Assembly (NCBI GenBank): GCA_049651845.1
Contig: JBASCW010000042.1
Span: 56,539 to 120,538 of the forward strand
DNA length: 64,000 nucleotides
Reading direction: 5' to 3'
DNA from: RBG-16-66-20 sp049651845
Lineage (GTDB): Bacteria; Pseudomonadota; Gammaproteobacteria; Burkholderiales; SG8-39
Below the pieces are notes generated by a model. It ran no database searches, was not told the origin of the DNA, and saw nothing but the letters and a program-made list of their open reading frames with translations. The position numbers and the translations under genes are program-made. Shown piece by piece: positions 30,858 through 41,307 of the stretch. Numbering within the stretch: the stretch's first letter is position 1; every line of letters begins with the position of its first letter.

Positions 30858-31379
30858 ATGAAAGCGAAGATTTCGGCATTGATGGACGGCGAGCTCGACG
30901 GCCGCGAGGCCGCGGGCGCGCTCGAGGCCTTGCGGGCGGAGGGCGAGGTGCGCGAGTCCTGGCGCACTTACCACCTGATCAGCGACGCGATGCGCGACAC
31001 GCACCCGCTTTCGGCGGGGTTCTCGGCGCGCGTGGCCACGCGCCTCGCCGGCGAGCCTACGGTGCTCGCACCGAAGTGGGGCTTCAATTCGCGCCCGCTC
31101 CTGGAGCAGCGGCGCTGGCAGGTCCTGTCGGCCGCGGCGAGCGTCGCGGCGATCGGCTTCGTGTCGCTGTCGTTCTTCTCGCAGGAGCCGTCGGTGCCTG
31201 CGCAGCCGCTTGCGGCCGGCGCGGCCGCGCCGCAGGCCGAGTCCGCGCAGGTCGCGCCCCCGGCGGCGGCCAACGACTACCTGCTCGCGCACCAGGCCTA
31301 TTCCCCGCGCATCTCGCTGCAGGGTGTTGCGCCCTACGTGCGCACGGTGTCGAGCGAGCGCCGCGGATCGCGGCAGTGA
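30858..31379 (+). CDS. rseA: Anti-sigma-E factor RseA (MucA)
   Basis: The 173-residue inner-membrane protein has an N-terminal sigma-binding domain (KISALMDGELDGREA, WRTYHLISDAMRD) and one transmembrane helix (about residues 92-110). The Ala/Pro-rich periplasmic tail is the target of DegS/RseP-type regulated proteolysis and of RseB binding. The overlap of one base with rseB (TGATG) supports translational coupling. Confidence 0.9.
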   Translation: MKAKISALMDGELDGREAAGALEALRAEGEVRESWRTYHLISDAMRDTHPLSAGFSARVATRLAGEPTVLAPKWGFNSRPLLEQRRWQVLSAAASVAAIGFVSLSFFSQEPSVPAQPLAAGAAAPQAESAQVAPPAAANDYLLAHQAYSPRISLQGVAPYVRTVSSERRGSRQ

Positions 31380-32356
31380 TGCTGCGCATCCTGGGACTCG
31401 CGCTGGCGTTCTGCGGCGCATGGCAGGCGCAGGCGCAGTCGCCCGTGCCGGCGCAGGCGCCCGCCGACGCGATGTCGCTGCTGCGCCGGATCTACGAGGC
31501 GACCGAGAACCTGTCGTATTCGGGCACCTTCGTCTACCACCAGGGCGAGCGCACCGAGACCTCGCGCATCGACCGCATCGCCGGGCCCGGCGGCAACGTC
31601 GAGCGCCTGGAGATTCTGGACGGCATGCCGCGCGAGATCGTGCGCACGCGCGACACGGTGCGCTGCTACCTGCCCGAGAGCCAGACCGTGAAGGTCGAGC
31701 GCCGCATCGACGCGCGCGCTTTCCCGGGCATGCTGCCGGAGCACATCTCGGAGCTCGCCCGCAACTACAGTATTTCGCGCGGCGAGCGCCTGCGCATCGC
31801 CGGCTACGACTGCGACGCGGTGGTGCTGACGCCGAAGGACGACCTGCGCTACGGCTACAAGCTCTGGGCCGACGTCAACAGCGGCATGCTGCTCAAGGCC
31901 CGCACCTTCAACCGCAAGGGCGAGGTCGTCGAGCAGTTCACGTTCGCGCAGCTGACGATCGGCAAAGTGCCGCGCGAGCGGGTGCGCACGAAGCACGCGG
32001 CGCAGAACTGGCGCGTCGAGGACGCCGCGGTGGCGCCCGCCAACCTGGCGCGCGCCGGCTGGTCGATCGGCGCCGAGCTGCCGGGTTTCCGCAAGGTGAC
32101 CGAGGTCACGCGCAGGCTGGGCGAAGCGCGGCCCGTCGGACAGATGGTCTATTCGGACGGCATGGTGGCCGTGTCGGTGTTCATCGAGCCGCTGACCGGG
32201 CGCAGCGAGGCGGTGCGCCCGGGACTGTCGAGCCTTGGGGCGTTCCACATCTACACCCGCGAGGTGGCGAACCACGTCGTCACCGTGGTGGGCGAGGCGC
32301 CGGCGGCGAGCGTGCAGCGCCTGGCCAATCAGGTGGAGTACCGCCGGCCGCAATAG
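31379..32356 (+). CDS. rseB: Sigma-E regulatory protein RseB (MucB)
   Basis: The 325-residue periplasmic protein has a signal peptide (about residues 1-20) and a MucB/RseB N-terminal domain with lipoprotein-like fold (YEATENLSYSGTFVYHQGER). The C-terminal domain has VYSDGMVAVSVFIEPL and ANHVVTVVGEAP. RseB binds the RseA tail and protects it until mislocalised lipids or LPS release it. The ATG overlaps the rseA stop by one base. Confidence 0.92.
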   Translation: MLRILGLALAFCGAWQAQAQSPVPAQAPADAMSLLRRIYEATENLSYSGTFVYHQGERTETSRIDRIAGPGGNVERLEILDGMPREIVRTRDTVRCYLPESQTVKVERRIDARAFPGMLPEHISELARNYSISRGERLRIAGYDCDAVVLTPKDDLRYGYKLWADVNSGMLLKARTFNRKGEVVEQFTFAQLTIGKVPRERVRTKHAAQNWRVEDAAVAPANLARAGWSIGAELPGFRKVTEVTRRLGEARPVGQMVYSDGMVAVSVFIEPLTGRSEAVRPGLSSLGAFHIYTREVANHVVTVVGEAPAASVQRLANQVEYRRPQ

Positions 32357-32380
32357 GCCGGCAACAACAGGAGAGCAAGC

Positions 32381-33802
32381 ATGAGCTGGTCCCGTTTTTC
32401 GATCGTCTTTCTGACGCTGTCCTGGCTGGCGCCCGCGACCGCGCAACTACGCGAGCTGCCGGACTTCACGCGCCTCGTCGACGAGCACGGCGCGGCGGTG
32501 GTCAACATCAGCACCACGCAGGCGCGCCGCACGCAGGGCCTGGCGCAGATCCCGGGCATCGAGAGCGAGGAAGGCCAGGAGTTCTTCCGCCGCTTCGTGC
32601 CGCAGCGCCCGCAGCCGGGGCCGCGCCAGGAGAGCCGCTCGCTGGGCTCGGGCTTCATCATCAGCAAGGACGGCTACATCTTGACCAACGAGCACGTCGT
32701 CGAAGGCGCCGACGAGATCACCGTCAAGCTCACCGACAAGCGCGAGTTCAAGGCCAAGGTGATCGGCACCGACAAGCGCACCGACATCGCGCTCATCAAG
32801 ATCGAGCCGACCGGCGCGCTGCCGGCGGTCAAGTTCGGCGATCCGTCGAAGCTGAAGGTCGGCGAATGGGTGATCGCGATCGGCTCGCCGTTCGGCTTCG
32901 AGAGCACGGTCACCGCCGGCATCGTCTCTGGCAAGGGGCGCATCATGCAGGACGCGAACCTGGTGCCGTTCATCCAGACCGACGTGGCGATCAACGTCGG
33001 CAACTCGGGGGGACCGCTGTTCAACATGCGCGGCGAGGTGGTCGGCATCAACTCGCGGCTGTTCAGCCCCACCGGCACCTATCTCGGCATCGCCTTCGCG
33101 ATCCCGATCGACGTCGCGCTCGACGTGCAGACGCAGCTGCAGGCCAAGGGCCGCGTCTCGCGCGGCAAGATCGGCGTGGCGATCCAGGAGGTGTCCAAGG
33201 ACCTGGCGACCTCGTTCGGCCTGGACCGGCCGCGCGGCGCGCTGGTGGTGTCGGTGGAGAAGGGCAGCCCGGCCGAGCGCGCTGGCGTCGAGTCGAGCGA
33301 CATCATCACGCGCTTCGACGGCAAGCAGGTCGACGCGCAGAGCGACCTGCCGCGCTTCGTCGCGGCCATGCGCCCGGGCGCCAAAGCCGAACTCGAGGTG
33401 TGGCGCAAGGGCGCGGCGCGCTCGCTCAGCATCACGGTCGGCGAATGGGAGGAAGACCGCCTCGCGAGCCGCGAGCCGGCACGGCCGCAGCGCCAGGCGG
33501 CCGCCGCGGCCAACCGGCTCGGCGTCATGGTGAGCGACCTGAACGCCAAGCAGAAGGAGGAGCTCAAGCTCTCTGCCGGCGTGCTGGTCACCGAGGTGCG
33601 CGCCGATGCGCGCGCCGACGTGCGGCGCGGCGACATCCTGCTCAGCGTCGTGCACAAGGGGCAGCACACCGAGATCCGCTCGGTCGAGCAGCTCAACAAG
33701 CTGCTCGCCGGACTCGACAAGAGCGCGGTGATCACGCTGCAGGTACGCCGCGGCGAGTCGATGGCCTTCGTGACGGTGAACGGGCTCTCGGACAAGGGGT
33801 AA
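32381..33802 (+). CDS. mucD: Periplasmic serine endoprotease, DegP/MucD type
   Basis: The 473-residue protein has a signal peptide (about 1-21) and a trypsin-like protease domain with catalytic His105 (NEHVV), Asp135 (RTDIALIKI) and Ser209 (GNSGGPLF). Two PDZ domains follow (about 255-350 and 385-465). It degrades or refolds damaged periplasmic proteins and is the classic effector of the sigma-E operon. A purine-rich ribosome-binding site (AGGAGAG) precedes the ATG. Confidence 0.94.
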   Translation: MSWSRFSIVFLTLSWLAPATAQLRELPDFTRLVDEHGAAVVNISTTQARRTQGLAQIPGIESEEGQEFFRRFVPQRPQPGPRQESRSLGSGFIISKDGYILTNEHVVEGADEITVKLTDKREFKAKVIGTDKRTDIALIKIEPTGALPAVKFGDPSKLKVGEWVIAIGSPFGFESTVTAGIVSGKGRIMQDANLVPFIQTDVAINVGNSGGPLFNMRGEVVGINSRLFSPTGTYLGIAFAIPIDVALDVQTQLQAKGRVSRGKIGVAIQEVSKDLATSFGLDRPRGALVVSVEKGSPAERAGVESSDIITRFDGKQVDAQSDLPRFVAAMRPGAKAELEVWRKGAARSLSITVGEWEEDRLASREPARPQRQAAAAANRLGVMVSDLNAKQKEELKLSAGVLVTEVRADARADVRRGDILLSVVHKGQHTEIRSVEQLNKLLAGLDKSAVITLQVRRGESMAFVTVNGLSDKG

Positions 33803-33845
33803 GCGCGGAGCGCTGCGCTGCGTTGCGGTAAAATAGCGGGACTTG

Positions 33846-33865
33846 GAGGGTGCTTCGGCACCCTC
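33846..33865 (+). promoter_or_regulatory. GC-rich TTCG hairpin in front of lepA
   Basis: A perfect 8-bp stem GAGGGTGC / GCACCCTC closes a TTCG tetraloop, followed by TTT, and ends 7 bases before the lepA ATG. TAAAAT (33829-33834) lies just upstream, so the hairpin could be the whole lepA leader. It could instead be a weak terminator of the rpoE-mucD operon. lepA has no other clear Shine-Dalgarno sequence, and the only purine run (GGAGGG) is in the 5' arm. Confidence 0.5.
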
Positions 33866-33872
33866 TTTGCTT

Positions 33873-35672
<1,800 letters not shown>

Positions 35673-35681
35673 GGAAAACCC

Positions 35682-36470
35682 ATGAGTTTCGCGCTCTTTC
35701 TGTTCCTGTTGCTGGCTGTCACCGGTGTGGTCTGGCTTCTGGACAAGTATTTCCTGAGAGCCAGGAGAGCCAAAGAGGCGAAACAACCGTGGTGGGTCGA
35801 GTATTCGATCAGCTTCTTCCCGGTGATTTTGATCGTGTTCCTGCTGCGCTCGTTCCTCGTCGAGCCGTTCAAGATCCCCTCGGGCTCGATGATCCCGACG
35901 CTGCAGATCGGCGACTTCATCCTGGTCAACAAGTACACCTACGGCATCCGGCTGCCGGTGGTGAACGTGAAGGTGGTCGAGCTCGGCAGCCCGAAGCGCG
36001 GCGAGGTCATGGTGTTCCGCTACCCGGCAGACCCGTCGCTGGACTACATCAAGCGCGTGGTGGGCGTGCCTGGCGACCGCATCGAGTACCGCGACAAGGT
36101 CCTGTCCCTGAACGGCAAGCCGGTGCCGCGCCGCGCGCTGGCGGACTACGAGGCGCGCGAGCGCCTGCAGTTCTACCCGCGCTACCTGGAGAGCTTCGAA
36201 GGCGCCGAGCACGAAATCATCCTCGAGAAGGACGTGCCCGGGTTCGTCAACCGGATCATGGAGTTCAAGCATTCCGGCAACTGCGACTACAATAGCGGAA
36301 GCTTGGCGTGCACGGTGCCGCCGGGCAATTATTTCGTGATGGGCGACAACAGGGACAATTCGAGCGACAGCCGCGTCTGGGGCTTCGTCCCGGACGAGAA
36401 CATCGTCGGCAAGGCGTTCTTCATCTGGCTCAACCTGAGCGAGCTGGGGCGCTTCGGCTCGTTCCGTTGA
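35682..36470 (+). CDS. lepB: Signal peptidase I
   Basis: The 262-residue inner-membrane protease has two N-terminal transmembrane helices (about residues 3-22 and 42-62). The catalytic Ser69 is in KIPSGSMIPTL, the catalytic Lys124 is in DYIKRVVGVPGD, and box E is MGDNRDNSSDSR. It cleaves Sec and Tat signal peptides. It follows lepA with a 9-base gap and AAGGAAAA before the ATG. Confidence 0.96.
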   Translation: MSFALFLFLLLAVTGVVWLLDKYFLRARRAKEAKQPWWVEYSISFFPVILIVFLLRSFLVEPFKIPSGSMIPTLQIGDFILVNKYTYGIRLPVVNVKVVELGSPKRGEVMVFRYPADPSLDYIKRVVGVPGDRIEYRDKVLSLNGKPVPRRALADYEARERLQFYPRYLESFEGAEHEIILEKDVPGFVNRIMEFKHSGNCDYNSGSLACTVPPGNYFVMGDNRDNSSDSRVWGFVPDENIVGKAFFIWLNLSELGRFGSFR

Positions 36471-36505
36471 AGGGCCCGCGAACAGGCAAACAGGGAGACT
36501 TGGAC

Positions 36506-36862
36506 ATGCGCAGAAAACAGCTCGGCGTCAGCCTCGGCGGACTGATGGCCGGCGCGGTGGTGCTGGTCGCGCTGGCGATGATCGGCATGAAGCTCGCGCC
36601 GTCGTACCTCGAGTTCTTCGCCGTCAAGAAGGCGGTCAACGCGCTCGCGCAGGAATCGCGCGGCGGCGCCTCGGTCGCCGAGGTCCGCAAGGGCTTCGAC
36701 CAGCGCGCTGCCATCGACGCCATCGAATCGGTCAGGGGCTCCGACCTCGATGTCACCAAGGAGGGCGGCGCGATCGTCGTCGGCGTCTCCTACCGCAAGG
36801 AGATCCCGCTTGCCGGCAACATCGGCGTGTACATCGACTTCAGGGCGAGCTCGAGGGAATAG
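36506..36862 (+). CDS. DUF4845 membrane-anchored protein
   Basis: The 118-residue protein has a basic N-terminus (MRRKQLG), one transmembrane helix (about residues 8-32) and a small domain with VNALAQESRGGASVAEVRKGF and a C-terminal VVGVSYRKEIPLAGN. This matches DUF4845, a family almost always found between lepB and rnc in beta- and gammaproteobacteria. The pilin-like N-terminal region suggests a membrane protein, but no function is established. Confidence 0.85.
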   Translation: MRRKQLGVSLGGLMAGAVVLVALAMIGMKLAPSYLEFFAVKKAVNALAQESRGGASVAEVRKGFDQRAAIDAIESVRGSDLDVTKEGGAIVVGVSYRKEIPLAGNIGVYIDFRASSRE

Positions 36863-36878
36863 CCGCCCGGCCGCGCAG

Positions 36879-37550
36879 GTGCCCCGCCACCCGGCATTCG
36901 AGCGGCGCATCGGCCACCGCTTCAAGGAGCCTGCGCTGCTCGCGCAGGCGCTCACCCACCGCAGCTTCGGCGCGCCGCACAACGAGCGGCTGGAATTCCT
37001 CGGCGACGGCGTGGTCGACTGCGTGATCGCCGAGGAGCTCTACGCGCGCTTTCCGGCGCTCGCCGAGGGCGAGCTGTCGCGGCTGCGCGCGAGCCTGGTG
37101 CGCGAGGAAGCCCTCGCGGCAGTGGCGCGCTCGATCGGGCTGTCCGACTTCATGCGCCTGGGCGAGGGCGAGGTGGCGAGCGGGGGCGCGGATCGCTCCT
37201 CGATCCTCGCCGACGCGCTCGAGGCGACCTATGGCGCGGTGTTCCTGGACGGCGGCTACGAGGCGGCGCGCGCCGTGGTGCGGCGCACCTTCGGGGAGGC
37301 GCTGGAGAAGCTCGACCCGCGCCAGCCTGCCAAGGACGCCAAGACCAGCCTGCAGGAACTGCTGCAGGGCCGGCGGCTCAAGCTGCCCGAGTACCGGGTC
37401 ATCGCGACCGCCGGCGCCGCGCACCGGCAGGTCTTCGAGGTGGAATGCGTCGCCGCGGGCCTCGGCCTGCGCGCCACGGGCAGCGGCAGCACCCGTCGCC
37501 TGGCCGAGCAGCAGGCCGCGGAAAACCTGCTGAAGCAGATCGCGCCGTGA
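36879..37550 (+). CDS. rnc: Ribonuclease III
   Basis: The 223-residue double-strand RNA endonuclease has signature motif NERLEFLGDGVV (usually GDSVL, here Gly replaces Ser), then the second acidic motif ADALEATYGAVFLDGG. A C-terminal dsRNA-binding domain runs from about residues 150 to 222 (DAKTSLQELLQGRRLKLPEY). It processes rRNA precursors and regulates mRNAs. I chose GTG 36879, which gives the expected start 9 residues before the RIGHRF motif. era follows after 4 bases. Confidence 0.93.
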   Translation: MPRHPAFERRIGHRFKEPALLAQALTHRSFGAPHNERLEFLGDGVVDCVIAEELYARFPALAEGELSRLRASLVREEALAAVARSIGLSDFMRLGEGEVASGGADRSSILADALEATYGAVFLDGGYEAARAVVRRTFGEALEKLDPRQPAKDAKTSLQELLQGRRLKLPEYRVIATAGAAHRQVFEVECVAAGLGLRATGSGSTRRLAEQQAAENLLKQIAP

Positions 37551-37554
37551 GCGC

Positions 37555-38439
37555 ATGAGCGCGTTCCGTTGCGGCACCGTGGCCATCGCGGGGCGGCCGA
37601 ACACCGGCAAGTCGAGCCTGCTCAACAAGCTGGTGGGCCAGAAGATCGCGATCGTCTCGCCGAAGGCGCAGACCACGCGCCGCACGCTGGCCGGCATCCT
37701 CACCACGCCGGGCCGCCAGTACGTGTTCGTGGACCTGCCCGGCTACCAGACGCGGCACGTCAACGTGCTCAACCGCGCGCTCAATCGCCAGGCGACGGAC
37801 GGGGCGCAGGACTGCGACGTGGTGGCTTTCGTGGTCGAAGCGGGGCGCTTTACGCAAGACGACCGCGCGGTGCTGGCGCGCATCCCTCCGCAGCAGCTCG
37901 TGGTCGCGGTGGTGAACAAGATCGACCGCCTGAAGCGCCCGGCCGAGCTGCTGCCCTTTGTCGACCGGCTGCAAGCGGAGCGCGCCTTCGAGGCCATCGT
38001 TCCGGTCTCGGCGCGCACCGGGCGCAACCTGCCGGAGCTGCTGCGCGTGCTCGAAGGCCTGCTGCCGGAAGGCCCCGCGGCTTACCCGGCCGACCAGCTC
38101 ACCGACAAGGACGAGCGCTTCTTCGCCGCGGAGATCCTGCGCGAGAAGCTGTTCCAGCTGCTCGGCGAGGAGCTGCCCTACCGCTGCGAGGTGGCGGTGG
38201 AAAGCTTCAAGGAAGAAGGCCGGCTGCGCCGCATCGAGGCGACGATCTGGGTGGAGAAGGAGAGCCAGAAGGCCATCGTGATCGGCGCCCGCGGCGAGCA
38301 GCTCAAGCGCATCTCGAGCGCCGCGCGCCGGGACATGGAGCGCCTGTACGACGGCAAGGTCTACCTGGGCGTCTGGGTCAAGGTGCGGCGCGACTGGTCG
38401 GGCGACGCGCGCCTGCTCAAGCAGCTGGGCTACGGCTGA
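37555..38439 (+). CDS. era: GTPase Era
   Basis: The 294-residue ribosome-assembly GTPase binds 16S rRNA near its 3' end. It has G1 GRPNTGKSSLLNK (usual Val replaced by Thr) and QTTRRT for G2. Its G3 is VDLPGYQ, where the family has DTPG. G4 is NKIDR, and the C-terminal KH domain has VIGARGEQLKRIS. The G3 change (Leu61 for Thr) is unusual for a P-loop GTPase but the rest of the domain is intact. It lies in the normal rnc-era-recO order. Confidence 0.94.
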   Translation: MSAFRCGTVAIAGRPNTGKSSLLNKLVGQKIAIVSPKAQTTRRTLAGILTTPGRQYVFVDLPGYQTRHVNVLNRALNRQATDGAQDCDVVAFVVEAGRFTQDDRAVLARIPPQQLVVAVVNKIDRLKRPAELLPFVDRLQAERAFEAIVPVSARTGRNLPELLRVLEGLLPEGPAAYPADQLTDKDERFFAAEILREKLFQLLGEELPYRCEVAVESFKEEGRLRRIEATIWVEKESQKAIVIGARGEQLKRISSAARRDMERLYDGKVYLGVWVKVRRDWSGDARLLKQLGYG

Positions 38440-38446
38440 TCCGGCC

Positions 38447-39160
38447 ATGAAGCGCCGCGCGCAGCTCGAGCCGGGGTATGTCCTGCATTCCTACCCGTAC
38501 AAGGAGACCAGCCTCATCGTCGAGGCGTTCACGCGGCGCTTCGGCCGCGTGAGCCTGCTCGCGCGCGGCGCGCGCCGGCCGCGCTCGGCGATGCGCGGCG
38601 TGCTGCTCGCGTTCCACCCGCTGCGGCTGACCTGGAGCGCTTCGGCCGAGCTGGGCACGCTGATCGCCGCGGAGTGGAGCGGCGGGCAGAAGTCGCTCGC
38701 CGGCGCGGGCCTGATGTGCGGCTTCTACCTGAACGAGCTGCTGCTGAGGCTGCTGCCGCGCGAGGACGCGCACGAAAATCTGTTTGACGCCTACGCTGCG
38801 GCACTTGAAAGTCTTTCTCTTGGAAAGGTCGAAGCCCCTGTGCTTCGCAGTTTCGAGCGAAGGCTGCTCGTCGAACTCGGGTATGCTCCCGTGCTCGACC
38901 GCGACGCGGCGAGCGGAGCCGCGATCGAGCCGGACAAGCGCTACGCCTACGAGGCGGAACGCGGTCCGGTCGAGACCCGGCGGTCCAACGGAGAATCGGT
39001 GGTGAGCGGCAGGACGCTACTCGACATGGCGGCGGACGACTACGGCGACGCACGCACGCGCGAGGAGGCGCGGCGTCTGATGCGCGCGCTGATCGCCGAC
39101 CGCCTCGGCGGCAAGGCGCTGCACACGCGCGCCGTGCTCTCGGAGCTGCAGGACCTGTGA
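38447..39160 (+). CDS. recO: DNA repair protein RecO
   Basis: The 237-residue protein has an N-terminal OB fold (GYVLHSYPYKETSLIVEAFTR, then GRVSLLARGARRP) and a helical C-terminal domain with CGFYLNELLLRLLPREDAHENLF. RecO loads RecA with RecR onto SSB-coated DNA. It starts 7 bases after era and overlaps pdxJ by 4 bases (GTGA). Confidence 0.93.
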   Translation: MKRRAQLEPGYVLHSYPYKETSLIVEAFTRRFGRVSLLARGARRPRSAMRGVLLAFHPLRLTWSASAELGTLIAAEWSGGQKSLAGAGLMCGFYLNELLLRLLPREDAHENLFDAYAAALESLSLGKVEAPVLRSFERRLLVELGYAPVLDRDAASGAAIEPDKRYAYEAERGPVETRRSNGESVVSGRTLLDMAADDYGDARTREEARRLMRALIADRLGGKALHTRAVLSELQDL

Positions 39161-39903
39161 TCGAGCTCGGCGTCAACGTCGACCACGTCGCGACCGTGCG
39201 ACAGGCGCGGCGCACCTACGAGCCCGACCCGGTCTGGGCGGCGGTCGAGGCGCACCTGGGCGGGGCCGACGGCATCACCGTGCACCTGCGCGAGGACCGG
39301 CGCCACATCCAGGACCAGGACGTCGCGCGCCTGCGCGAGCTCACGCACATCAAGCTGAACCTCGAGATGGCGGCGACCGCCGAGATGGTGGCGATCGCGC
39401 GCCGCATCAAGCCGGAAATGGCGATGCTGGTCCCGGAAGGCAGGCGGGAAGTGACCACCGAGGGCGGATTGAACGTGCTTGCGCAGGAAAAATCCCTGAA
39501 AAGCAAAGTCGCCAGCCTTCACGATGCCGGCATCGTCGTCTCCGTCTTCATCGACGCGGACCTGCGGCAGGTCGAGGCGGCGAAGCGCATCGGCGCGTCG
39601 GTGTGCGAGGTGCACACCGGACCGTATGCGCACGCCTTCCACGCCAAAGGCCGCGACGCCGAAAGCCCGGCAGTCCTTCTTCAATTGAACAAAATAAGAA
39701 AAGCCGGCGAGAAGATCCGCGCGCTCGGCATGCGCTTCAACGCAGGCCACGCGCTCAACTATTTCAACGTGCAGCCGGTGGCGCGCCTGCCCGGCGTGCG
39801 CGAGCTGCACATCGGCCACGCCATCGTCTCTCGTGCGTTGTTCGTAGGCCTGCGCGAGGCGGTGCGCGAGATGAAGCGCCTGATGACCGAGGCCGCGAGA
39901 TGA
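39157..39903 (+). CDS. pdxJ: Pyridoxine 5'-phosphate synthase
   Basis: The 248-residue TIM-barrel enzyme condenses 3-amino-1-hydroxyacetone phosphate with deoxyxylulose 5-phosphate to make pyridoxine phosphate. It has IELGVNVDHVATVRQAR at the N-terminus, DGITVHLREDRRHIQD, KPEMAMLVPEGRREVTTEGG, and RFNAGHALNYFNV with ELHIGHAIVSRALFVGL. It starts with GTG overlapping recO, and its stop overlaps the acpS ATG. Confidence 0.96.
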   Translation: MIELGVNVDHVATVRQARRTYEPDPVWAAVEAHLGGADGITVHLREDRRHIQDQDVARLRELTHIKLNLEMAATAEMVAIARRIKPEMAMLVPEGRREVTTEGGLNVLAQEKSLKSKVASLHDAGIVVSVFIDADLRQVEAAKRIGASVCEVHTGPYAHAFHAKGRDAESPAVLLQLNKIRKAGEKIRALGMRFNAGHALNYFNVQPVARLPGVRELHIGHAIVSRALFVGLREAVREMKRLMTEAAR

Positions 39904-40283
39904 TCTACGGGGTTGGAACGGATTTGATTGAAGTAAAGAGAATCGAAAGGGTCTTGCGTCGCTTTGGCGACCGATTCGCCCAGCGCATCCTCTGCGAGCC
40001 GGAACTGAAGCGTTTCCGCGCACACAAGCAGCCGGTGCACTACCTCGCCAAGCGCTTCGCCGCCAAGGAAGCCTTCACCAAGGCGCTCGGCACCGGCATC
40101 CACGCGCCCGCCAACTGGCATGGGGTTTGGGTGATCAATCTGAAATCCGGCAAGCCGCAGCTCGAATTCTCCGATGAACTTCAGAAGCTTTTGAAGCAAA
40201 AGCAAATCCGCAGCAGCCACCTTTCGCTGACTGACGAGCGGGAGATCGCCTCTGCGACCGTCATCCTGGAATGCGACGACTGA
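39900..40283 (+). CDS. acpS: Holo-[acyl-carrier-protein] synthase
   Basis: The 127-residue enzyme transfers phosphopantetheine from CoA to Ser37 of AcpP. It has the N-terminal YGVGTDLIEVKRIE with the metal-binding Asp, and LAKRFAAKEAFTKALGTGI with the second acidic residue. ATGA overlap with pdxJ is the conserved arrangement. The last 13 bases overlap nagZ. Confidence 0.95.
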   Translation: MIYGVGTDLIEVKRIERVLRRFGDRFAQRILCEPELKRFRAHKQPVHYLAKRFAAKEAFTKALGTGIHAPANWHGVWVINLKSGKPQLEFSDELQKLLKQKQIRSSHLSLTDEREIASATVILECDD

Positions 40284-41296
40284 AGCTTCCGCTCGGCCCG
40301 GTCGTCCTCGACCCGGCCGGCCTCGCGCTCGGCGACGACGACCGCAGGCGCCTGCGGCACCCGGCTGCGGGCGGCGTGATCCTGTTCGCGCACAACTTCG
40401 AGAGTCCGGAGCAGCTGCTCGCGCTCACCGACGAAATTTCGCGGCTGCGCGACCCGGAGCTGCCGATCTGCGTGGACCACGAGGGCGGCCGCGTGCAGCG
40501 CTTCGCACAGGGCTTCACGACCATCCCGCCGATGCGCCGCTTGGGCGTGCTCTGGGACCGCGACAGGGAAAGAGCAAGGCGGTCGGCGCGCGCCGTGGGC
40601 ACGATCGTCGCGGCCGAGCTGGGGGCGCACGGCGTGGATTTCAGCTTCACGCCGGTGCTCGACCTGGACTACGGCTCGAGCGCGGTGATCGGGCACCGCG
40701 CCTTCCACTACGACCCGACCGCAGTGGGCGCGCTCGCCGTGCAGCTGATCGAGGGCCTGGCGGGCGGCGGCATGGCCGCGGTCGGCAAGCACTTTCCCGG
40801 GCACGGCTTCGTCGCCGTCGACTCGCACCACGCCGTGCCGCGCGACGAGCGCCCGCTCAAGGACCTGCTGCGCAAGGACGTGCTGCCTTACCAGGCGGCG
40901 ATCAAGGCCGGGCTCGCCGCGGTGATGCCGGCGCACGTCATCTACCCCCATGCGGACCCGGAGCCGGCGGGTTACTCGCGCTACTGGCTGCAGGAGGTCC
41001 TGCGCGGCAAGCTCGGCTTCGAGGGCCTGATTTTTAGCGACGACCTGTCGATGGAGGGCGCGAGCACCGCGGGCGGCGTCGTCGAGCGCGCGCACGCCGC
41101 GCTGGCCGCGGGCTGCGACCAGGTGCTGCTGTGCCAGAAGCCCGAGGAGCAGGAACGCCTGCTGGAAGCGCTGGCATCGATTCCTGTTTCTTTTCCAGAG
41201 AGAATTGAAAGACTGCGGCGCCGCGGCGGGCGTGATTTCAGGAAGAGCGTCGCGTATCGTGAGGCGCTTGAAGCGATCCAGGACATCCCTCAATAG
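40271..41296 (+). CDS. nagZ: Beta-N-acetylhexosaminidase (peptidoglycan recycling)
   Basis: The 341-residue GH3 enzyme removes N-acetylglucosamine from anhydro-muropeptides in the cytoplasm. It has CVDHEGGRVQRF, the catalytic loop KHFPGHGFVAVDSHHAVP with Asp-His pair, and the nucleophile region LIFSDDLSMEGA. The length matches E. coli NagZ (341). It ends the conserved rnc-to-nagZ run. Confidence 0.95.
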   Translation: MRRLKLPLGPVVLDPAGLALGDDDRRRLRHPAAGGVILFAHNFESPEQLLALTDEISRLRDPELPICVDHEGGRVQRFAQGFTTIPPMRRLGVLWDRDRERARRSARAVGTIVAAELGAHGVDFSFTPVLDLDYGSSAVIGHRAFHYDPTAVGALAVQLIEGLAGGGMAAVGKHFPGHGFVAVDSHHAVPRDERPLKDLLRKDVLPYQAAIKAGLAAVMPAHVIYPHADPEPAGYSRYWLQEVLRGKLGFEGLIFSDDLSMEGASTAGGVVERAHAALAAGCDQVLLCQKPEEQERLLEALASIPVSFPERIERLRRRGGRDFRKSVAYREALEAIQDIPQ

Positions 41297-41307
41297 GAGA
41301 GACGCGC

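Noticed and set aside
30254..33802. Possible toxin-antitoxin system from the YgfX-like gene beside the sigma-E operon
   Set aside because: No SdhE/CptB-type partner is present, and the neighbourhood is the standard fabF-ygfX-rpoE order.
33843..33872. An upstream TTG start for LepA
   Set aside because: It would translate through the hairpin and add residues absent from all LepA proteins.
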